NCBI GenBank assembly: GCA_028023455.1
Contig: JAQFVV010000230.1
Location: 58,001 to 122,000, forward strand
Origin: Epiperipatus broadwayi
Taxonomy: Eukaryota; Onychophora; Udeonychophora; Euonychophora; Peripatidae
Length of the DNA stretch: 64,000 bases
Reading direction: 5' to 3'
A program made the translations under genes and the position numbers. Below are positions 57,240 through 64,000 of this stretch, one piece after another; positions within the stretch are counted from its first letter, which is position 1, and every line of letters begins with the position of its first letter. The notes under the pieces are model-generated. The model was not told the origin of the DNA. It saw nothing but the letters and a program-made list of their open reading frames with translations, and ran no database searches.

Positions 57240-58100
57240 CCTGATTGTTCCAAACATTTTTTTCAATTGTGAATGACTCACATTTATTTATATAATATTA
57301 AAATCTTTTGTTTAATTTAGATTAAATCTTAAAATTTGTTAAAGCATTCAATTTTTAAAAATGATGGCCTTTACATAGATAGATAGGTCAGCACAGTCTG
57401 GTATTAGTTATAAAAAAATAAAAGTCAATAATGTAAAATCAGAAGTTGTGATTGGCTGGAAAAGGAATACTTTTATAGCCATTGCAACTGTTACTTTTTT
57501 ATCATATTTTAAATAATTATAAGTGGAATTTTAAAATATAATTTTATTGCGTTATAAATTCTTGAAAAAAATCATTTGGATTTTAAAAAACAGAGTTCAA
57601 GTGAATTTTATTGTTTTGAAATATATTTTTATGAACAATCATAAAATAACAAAAGTTATTGTTCTGTTTACGTATTTCAGTTTATTACTTTTTTTTCTAT
57701 ACTTGCAAAGTTGAAATATTATTTTCAAGAATGTTTTTCATTCTTAAATTTATATTTCTAGAAAATAATTTATAAATTATGTGAATATAATAGAGAATAA
57801 CACTTTAATTGTTAAAATATAAAGTTGAAAATATAGACCAAATTGTTTTAAGGCTTGTCAAAAAATGTGGCTAAAGAGTTACACATGTTGCCTACTTACA
57901 TCTACTTGCATATTTTTTCAAAAACTAGTCTGATGAAAATTTCTGTTTATATTTTAAAAATAAATATTGAGAGTAGAATTGTGAATTTTTTGGGTGGAGT
58001 TGAGAATAAAAGAGTGAATACATTAATATAACTTTTTTAATCAATTCACCTTTTTTGTAAAGAGGAATGCATTCTGGGAACATATTTTTACAAAACTTAG
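57240..58100. other. AT-rich stretch, no gene seen
   Basis: No feature recognised. Confidence 0.4.
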
Positions 58101-58102
58101 TT

Positions 58103-58264
58103 ATGTAAATAAGCATTTATTTTATATAGTGCGTGTTTACAATTGTATTACATTCAAATATCAGCCTTTCAAGCAAAGCATGTGCACAATTAGCTTGAAA
58201 GGCTGATATTTGAATGTAATACAATTGTAAACACGCGCTATATAAAATAAATGCTTATTTACAT
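58103..58264. repeat. Near-perfect 162-bp palindrome
   Basis: Arms 58103-58174 and 58193-58264 match at 71 of 72 bases, around an 18-base centre (aaagcatgtgcacaatta). A third, partial plus-strand copy of the right half, including the centre, lies at 58510-58553 (gcacatgcacaattagct and onward). So the palindrome looks like a head-to-head duplication of a sequence also present nearby. No coding capacity. Confidence 0.93.
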
Positions 58265-58559
58265 ATGATTAAGTTTCAGTTAGAGTGATGTTTAGTAAAT
58301 TCTAGACAATTTCACCGACGTCATTCATTCAAACATCATAGATAGTAATTTAAAGTGAGTGGTCTGTTCTCACGCTTTTCTTGCCAATACTTCAGATTTG
58401 CTCATATATAAGCATTTGAGTTGTAGGAATAGGTGGATTCATTTTATTCCTGCATAAATACTATATCTTGTGTTGGAAAGGAAAGTATTTATTTATTATT
58501 AACACTCGCAAAGCACATGCACAATTAGCTTGAAAGGCTGATATTTGAATGTAAAAAAT

Positions 58560-59215
58560 TAGTTATGTAATTTTGTGCGAGCATTAAAACTGTCAACATT
58601 TTTTAACAAACTTTTAATATATTATTAAATACAAATGTTTTGATTTTGCTTATCATACAGAATTGTAAATAAGTTCATATATAGTTATGGATAAATTAAA
58701 ATTTGTCATAAAATAGCATGTCAAGTACTGTTTGTCCATGTTATGTTACATAAGTGTCTGAGATAATTTTGAGTGGACGTTAAAATTGTAACTTTATTTT
58801 TTTTTTAATTAAATTTTACTGTAACATATTGCAAATTGTTTGGTTTTGAAAATTGCTGCTTAGAAAGATAGGAATTTAATCCAGCTTAAATAGGCAGGTT
58901 TAATTTTTTTAATTAAAACTGGCTTATGGTTATTAAACTCAGAATATTTTTTTTTTTTTAATTTTTTAAATCTTAGCTTAGAAGTTTTGCTATCTTATAA
59001 AATTTGTTTCATATAAGATTGACTCTTGAAAATCAAAATGTAACAATTTAGTAATAGTAAATACTGACAAGTCATATATGTGTGTAAACTGGATTTGGAT
59101 GAAATGCATTTTGGGGGCAGTGTCTTTTTTGTGTGTCTTGAAACTTTTATGCAACTTGTTGATTAGTTAATTTTTTTTATAAAGACATCAATACAACTCC
59201 GACATGTTTTTTAAT
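58560..59215. other. AT-rich stretch, no gene seen
   Basis: No feature recognised. Confidence 0.4.
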
Positions 59216-59219
59216 GGTA

Positions 59220-59720
59220 AAGGAGTACTAATCTGATATGTGTCCCATTGAAAAGATTAATGTTTCTCTCCCCAAAATGCATGCAGCCCATCTATACATC
59301 AATATTGTAAGGTATGTAGCAATGCGAATTAATGATTCATAACAAAAATTTTAAGATGTTAGCATGTTTGGATCACAATTTACATTATATGATGGTGTAT
59401 TTTGTATCTTCATCAATCATCTTCAATGTGCTCTGCAATTCTGAAATGTTGAAAACATTCTTACAATTCAAAACAAAATTTATTGTTATCAATTACGTAA
59501 GATATATCTTCATCAACTAAGACTCATCTCAAATCAAAATCCCTCTTTTGGATTCTCAATCAAGAACATACAATTGAAGAATTATCACCTTGTTCCATCA
59601 TAGTTGTAACTTATGATCCAGACATGCAAGTACCATAAAATTTTATAGTGAATAGTTAAAATATGTTGCTATGTAATATGTTCCACTGGAACCAGACTAT
59701 GTAGAATTGCATGTTGTTGT
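59220..59720. repeat. Interspersed repeat family R6 (copy 2)
   Basis: gtcccattgaaaagatta, ccccaaaatgcatgca, aaaaattttaagatgttagc, atcatcttcaatgtgctctg and gttgctatgtaatatgttcc follow the order at 38690-39165, ending in a shared gaaccagac. Confidence 0.6.
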
Positions 59721-60115
59721 GTTTTTAGTTTTGTATGTAATGCACATATATATTCACCTAGCCTTCAAATTTTAACCTGATTTTTAAAAATTCAGCATTT
59801 TTATTGATGTATATCTTTATATTTATTTTTGTGTCATCATAATGGTTGACCTAAAAGTGTTCAGAAAATAAAAGGGTTTGAATTTGGTAGTCATGTAGTC
59901 ATGTAGCTGTATAAATATATGAAAATGCCTACATGCAAAGTTATCTACTGATAATATTTCCAATAGTAAAGACAAAGAGACCAATGCAATATGTATATAT
60001 GTATGTGTAATATTATTTTAAACTTCGTTAATTATGTGCAATAAATTTGGCATATGTCTGTGTTTTACTAATTGTATAATTATTCTTTGTTCAATGTTTT
60101 TGGTTTTCTGTTCAG

Positions 60116-60263
60116 CTGATGTGATGTACTGTGACTTCTCCTTAAACAGAGTCAGGAATCTCTTAGCAACTACACCCAGAGAAACCTGTTAGCCACTTTA
60201 CCGTCCCTTTCCAATCCCCACCCTAAGTTTTCTCATAATCTGCTCCATCCCATTTCCACAACA
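60116..60263 (-). pseudogene. LINE 3' UTR (zinc-knuckle family), short copy
   Basis: Only the 3' end survives: from gttgtggaaatgggatggag (60263 side) through gtggctaacaggtttctctg to agtacatcacatcagctg at 60116. Fourth copy of the family and the most truncated. Confidence 0.85.
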
Positions 60264-60457
60264 CTTAATGATTATGGTGCGCAGCACCAAAAATGCATAA
60301 CACTGAACGGGAAAACAAAAGAATAATAATAAATTTCGTATAGCATATCAACATACATATGTAAAATTTATTATATGTGTGTGTATATTTATATATGATT
60401 GATAATACCATATTCACAGAAATAATTACTTCTGATAAATTAACCTTTCAGTTATTT

Positions 60458-60580
60458 TGCCGTAGATGGACTTAAGGTAGCCTGAAGGATTTGAGTACTG
60501 AACATTCCTGGATTAAAACTTAAACTGTCATTTCTAATGCTTAAATATCACATAACCTCCCGAACAATAAATTATTTTTA
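60458..60580 (+). repeat. SINE family 1 copy
   Basis: tgccgtagatggacttaagg (altered A-box region), tggattaaaacttaaactgt, catttctaatgcttaaatat, cacataacctcccgaacaat. Diverged head, clear body. Confidence 0.5.
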
Positions 60581-60584
60581 TTAT

Positions 60585-62380
60585 AAATATGTACTTTAAA
60601 AATAAAATAAATAAATATACAAAACAAAATTAAAAATCAAAGTATTACATTGCTTCTGAAAGTAACATTTAAATCAATGAAAGATAAAGACAAATCTTTT
60701 GTTCAATCCCGTAATTGCACCTTTCCTACCCAGAATGGAGGCAACATCATATTATAATTGTATGGATTTATTTTGACCAATTTTTTTATAGAACTATTAG
60801 CAAAACTTTACAGTGATTAATCATGAAATTTTAAATGGAGCACATCCCGGATATTAGGCTGATGATATGGTCCAGCTTTACATTTGACTTCTTTGGATTA
60901 TACATTATGGATACATCCCAATTAATTTGCTTACAAATGCTAAAGGATATGCATCACATCAGAATTTGAAACAGTAAAACGAATCCTACTGAGTTTAGAA
61001 ATGTGTACAGATCTTGAAACAGTTCTACTACAAAGTGTTTAGAAGATGGACACCAATTTGAACACATATCATAATTTCTGGTTAATTAAATAAATATCAC
61101 TTTATAATGAACTCTTTACATACATATTTTTTTATTTTTCATTATAAATCTTCCAGGTAGCCAGACTTCTAACCTAGTGTATATGTTGCTGTATGTGAGT
61201 TATCTTTTTAAAAGTACATTGCCAAAACATATATGTAAACAATAAATCCAAATTAATCATTATGACTCAGCTAAAATGAAATTTGCATTGGTTTGTTTAG
61301 TGAGCTCTTGATTAATTTCCAAGCTGCTGCTGTTGCCAGACCCTTACTGAAACATATATCCAGACAAGAAAAGTTGAATTTTTCACTAAACATTGCCACT
61401 TGACGTAAAATTTTCTATAGAGGGCATAATTAAAACTAATCATAGTAATACATTTATTTATTTAGCATATAGATTTTTTTGAAAGTTTAACTGTAGATAT
61501 CTCCAAGCAGGTTTATTAATTCTTCAATTCTTTCAATGTTGCCATAAATTCATTCAGTGGTCATTAACAAGGTGGCTCATACTTTGTACATGCTTATATA
61601 TCTATCGGTAAAGGGCTGATAAATTCTATTAGCTTACAGACCATGACTAAATTCAGTTAGCTTTATTATAATAGATATACATAGATGGAAGGATGGATTG
61701 GATACCTCAATAAATCGATCAATTGTTGTTAAAGGAAAAGAATCTTAAACAGTTTTTCAGCATCCCTAGATAATAATAAAGTCATATTTACTAGGCTAAT
61801 TGATCACCAGTTAGAGCTTTTATGATTCCTTCATCCTCTCTGGGGAGAAAATGGCTAATAAACCATTTATCAACCTATAATTAGACGCATAGTTGAGTGG
61901 ACAAAAATCTGGCTGCCTAATATAAAATACCAAGCTTACTTAAAAATTTCTAAGTTCAACCAGAATTCACTCCCATGTTATGTGCATGGAAAGTGGATCT
62001 GTCAAGACTAAAAATATACATAATTTATATTTATATGTATGGATACTCTGCTTTTAGCATGACTAGTAGCCTAATCAGTACAATACAAAAATGTTTCCCT
62101 TAGACTGAACAATAGTTTTCTTTTTGCTCTCTACATATTTTTTTACACTGCCAGTATTATGTGCAGATAGTTTCAGGTCATTAATAGTAGCACAGATACC
62201 AATTATTGTAACAGTTATGTTCTTGGGTAGTTCTCATGAATATTATACTACAATAATTTTTTTCTTAAATAGCTTTAGCTTTGGGGAAATATACCAAAAT
62301 ATTTTTGATAACCACTAATCCACTTTATTACTGAGCTAATTGACATTCACATACTGTTTTAGTATAAACAGACAGTTTTA
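60585..62380. other. No gene recognised
   Basis: AT-rich. A tRNA-like start (gcatagttgagtggacaaaa near 61888, with aagttcaaccagaatt about 60 bp on) may be another SINE head. The frame at 62124-62318 is unsupported. Confidence 0.35.
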
Positions 62381-62386
62381 AATAAT

Positions 62387-62817
62387 TGTATTTTTATATT
62401 GGACTATTTCCATCATCTAATAATATATGGATTGAATGTCATTAGAAAAATTTAACTTTATTTAAATATTCCCAATACATTCAATTGTTAGTAATAGCAC
62501 ATCAAACAGATTAGTATATGCACAATGTTTCAAGCAGTATTAATCTCCCCTCTTTTTCAGATGTTGCTGGCTTGACCAGTGACAGTACTAGCATGGGATT
62601 CGAATCTGGCTCCTTAGATTTTTTATTTTTGAATTTTAAGGTAACGCTCTAACCAACTGAGCCATCCTGCCAAAGGCAACAGTCTGTAGTAATTTCTTTT
62701 ACTTATCTATGAGGTTCCTCCTGATTTATCTACTTTTTCCTAAGAGCCAAGTTTTATTAGTAAGACATTTAATACATATATTATTAGATGATGGAAATAG
62801 TCCAATATAAAAATACA
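62387..62817. mobile_element. SINE family 3 inside 42-bp inverted flanks
   Basis: Outer arms 62387-62428 and 62775-62817 pair (ttgtatttttatattggact with the reverse at 62796 on). Inside is the SINE copy, described next. The same flank (gatgg-aatagtccaa-ata) ends the 17.3-17.8-kb element, so flank and SINE travel together. Confidence 0.7.
62510..62672 (-). repeat. tRNA-derived SINE, family 3
   Basis: The minus strand begins GGCAGGATGGCTCAGTTGG then TTAGAGCG: acceptor-like end and a near-consensus A box. The B box is GATTCGAATCC (complement about 62597-62607). It is followed by gtcactggtcaagccagcaa and a cttgaaacattgtg block shared with both arms at 17.4-17.7 kb. Spacing between boxes is stretched by an AT insertion. 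This is the best-preserved tRNA relation of any SINE here. Confidence 0.75.
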
Positions 62818-62819
62818 AC

Positions 62820-63115
62820 TAGAACATCATCATCACAAACCTTCAGGAAAATACTAAGTTTTAAATAATGACTGTAAAACAAAAGTTTCTATCGTAATAA
62901 AAAAATTCTTTAGGAATCGACTGCCTCATGGTCAATATAGTTAGATGTTCATTTACAAGGATGCCTAATTAGACTCTAGAATCAAACATTAAAAAAAAAA
63001 ACTTCAAGCATATTTTAAAATTCTTATATAGCTAAAAAAAAGTGGTAAACACAACTATGATTCAAATTTGAACCCATGTTATGGCATAGCAAATAGATTT
63101 GCTAATCATTATGTA
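62820..63115. other. AT-rich stretch, no gene seen
   Basis: Continues the flank shared with 17.8 kb for about 60 bp (acaaaccttcag), then nothing recognised. Confidence 0.35.
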
Positions 63116-63124
63116 ATCATTCAT

Positions 63125-63315
63125 TATGTGTATCATGTGTGAGTGTATATATATATAGTGTAAGTATATACATATAATTCTACATAACTGCAGAGACGTA
63201 GATACACACAAGGCATTAATTATATCTATGTGTGTATATATACACAATGTAATTATATACATATATAGAATCCTACATAACTGCAGATACGCGCACACAA
63301 ACATACATAAGGCAT
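63125..63315. repeat. Two-copy tandem repeat, about 95 bp
   Basis: tacataactgcagagacg at 63181 recurs at 63274 and aaggcat follows each. Units are rich in TATATA and ACACAC. The 80-codon minus-strand frame here is a product of the repeat. Confidence 0.75.
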
Positions 63316-64000
63316 CTTGGGAATAAAACTTATGACTACGTTTGCTTTTCTTAATTTTGCTCTCCCATCATGAATATGCAAGCCCATTTCCTCTTTTTAA
63401 GATGAACATCTGGGACACCGTCCTCATAAAACACAGCCAAGGCTCCGCTGTGAATACGAATAATCCTTCCACGAACTAGTTAATTACTTGTGACCCTGTT
63501 CAGTCACAGATAATCAATAGAGTGCAAACATCCGAGAATCAAAATATAGTCACCAAAGTAGAACTTGCGAAGAGATTAACTGCATTTCACTCAAAAGAAC
63601 ATATCAATTTGTCTGGAGAATGTCAAACAAAACTCTTCTTCATTTGACAGGGTATTTATTAAGAAACAAACGATTAGTTAATTCGTGTTACTGTAATTTG
63701 AAGTTAAGACAAACAAAACATACTAGTAAGAATCGATAAATTATAGTGGAATTTTAAGTTAAAGCAGAACATTGTATCTGTAGATTGCGTCTGCTCACTA
63801 TTAAATACTATTTATTCACTTGTTATGTATATATATCATGAAACCAGTATGTTAAATTAATAAGTAAAACACATCAACTCATATCAATTGCTCCCGCGTG
63901 CACAGAAACGGTGTGCACTAATATAAAGGCTTATGTGGAATGAACTGAAATTCAGAACATATATTTAACATTATTTTTTAGAGAATAATTGCTGTATATG
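63316..64000. other. No gene recognised; slightly more CpG
   Basis: Near 63400-63480 (gggacaccgtcctcataaaa, ggctccgctgtgaatacgaa) base composition is less AT-rich. No frame or family is recognised. It may be the edge of unique sequence beyond the window. Confidence 0.35.

Overview
This is a gene-poor, very AT-rich stretch of a eukaryotic (almost certainly invertebrate animal) genome. No prokaryotic gene layout, operon, CRISPR array or intact host gene is visible. Open frames are short (135 codons at most). Nearly everything recognisable is retroelement or transposon debris, plus tandem repeats. The combination of RTE-type LINEs ending in short tandem repeats, a second LINE with a C-terminal zinc knuckle, Penelope-like elements (PLEs) with a GIY-YIG domain, hammerhead-ribozyme motifs, tRNA-derived SINEs and a pogo/Tigger transposase fits molluscs, chelicerates or another invertebrate clade. 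I cannot fix the species.

Layout. 0-12 kb: RTE fragments (610-1485, 4115-4375, 5885-6113), an unidentified C-rich insert (2560-3137), a small hairpin element (6201-6315), a GC-richer open frame (7253-7441) and the longest LINE fragment (10366-11705, minus strand, with an FADD box). 12-22.5 kb: a dense cluster of inverted-repeat elements (15.9-16.7, 16.8-17.2, 17.4-17.7, 18.7-19.3 and 21.6-22.5 kb), several carrying hammerhead-like cores, plus a 179-bp tandem duplication. 22.7-25 kb: a stretch with more CpG, two weak open frames and a minimal tRNA-like retrocopy. 25-36 kb: RTE, SINE, hairpin and hammerhead-family copies. 36.9-37.8 kb: a 790-bp palindrome made of two head-to-head copies of a PLE GIY-YIG region. 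38-50 kb: LINE, nested insertion, a 24-unit minisatellite and another PLE fragment. 50.4-52.3 kb: a decayed pogo/Tigger transposase with an internal 154-bp tandem duplication. 52-64 kb: LINE 3' ends, a three-copy 250-275-bp tandem array, a near-perfect 162-bp palindrome and a SINE nested in a hairpin.

Main theme. At least 14 large inverted repeats lie in 64 kb. Where orientation can be read, they are pairs of 5'-truncated retroelement copies placed head-to-head. Two insertions have clear 13-bp target-site duplications, which points to target-primed reverse transcription rather than cut-and-paste transposition. Hammerhead-type cores (CUGANGA, stem II, GAAAC, a cleavage triplet and pairing flanks) occur in at least two families, one of them forming a 453-bp head-to-tail partial dimer. 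PLE-associated hammerheads are already known. The less-described parts here are the second family with its self-complementary stem III, and the repeated inverted-dimer architecture.
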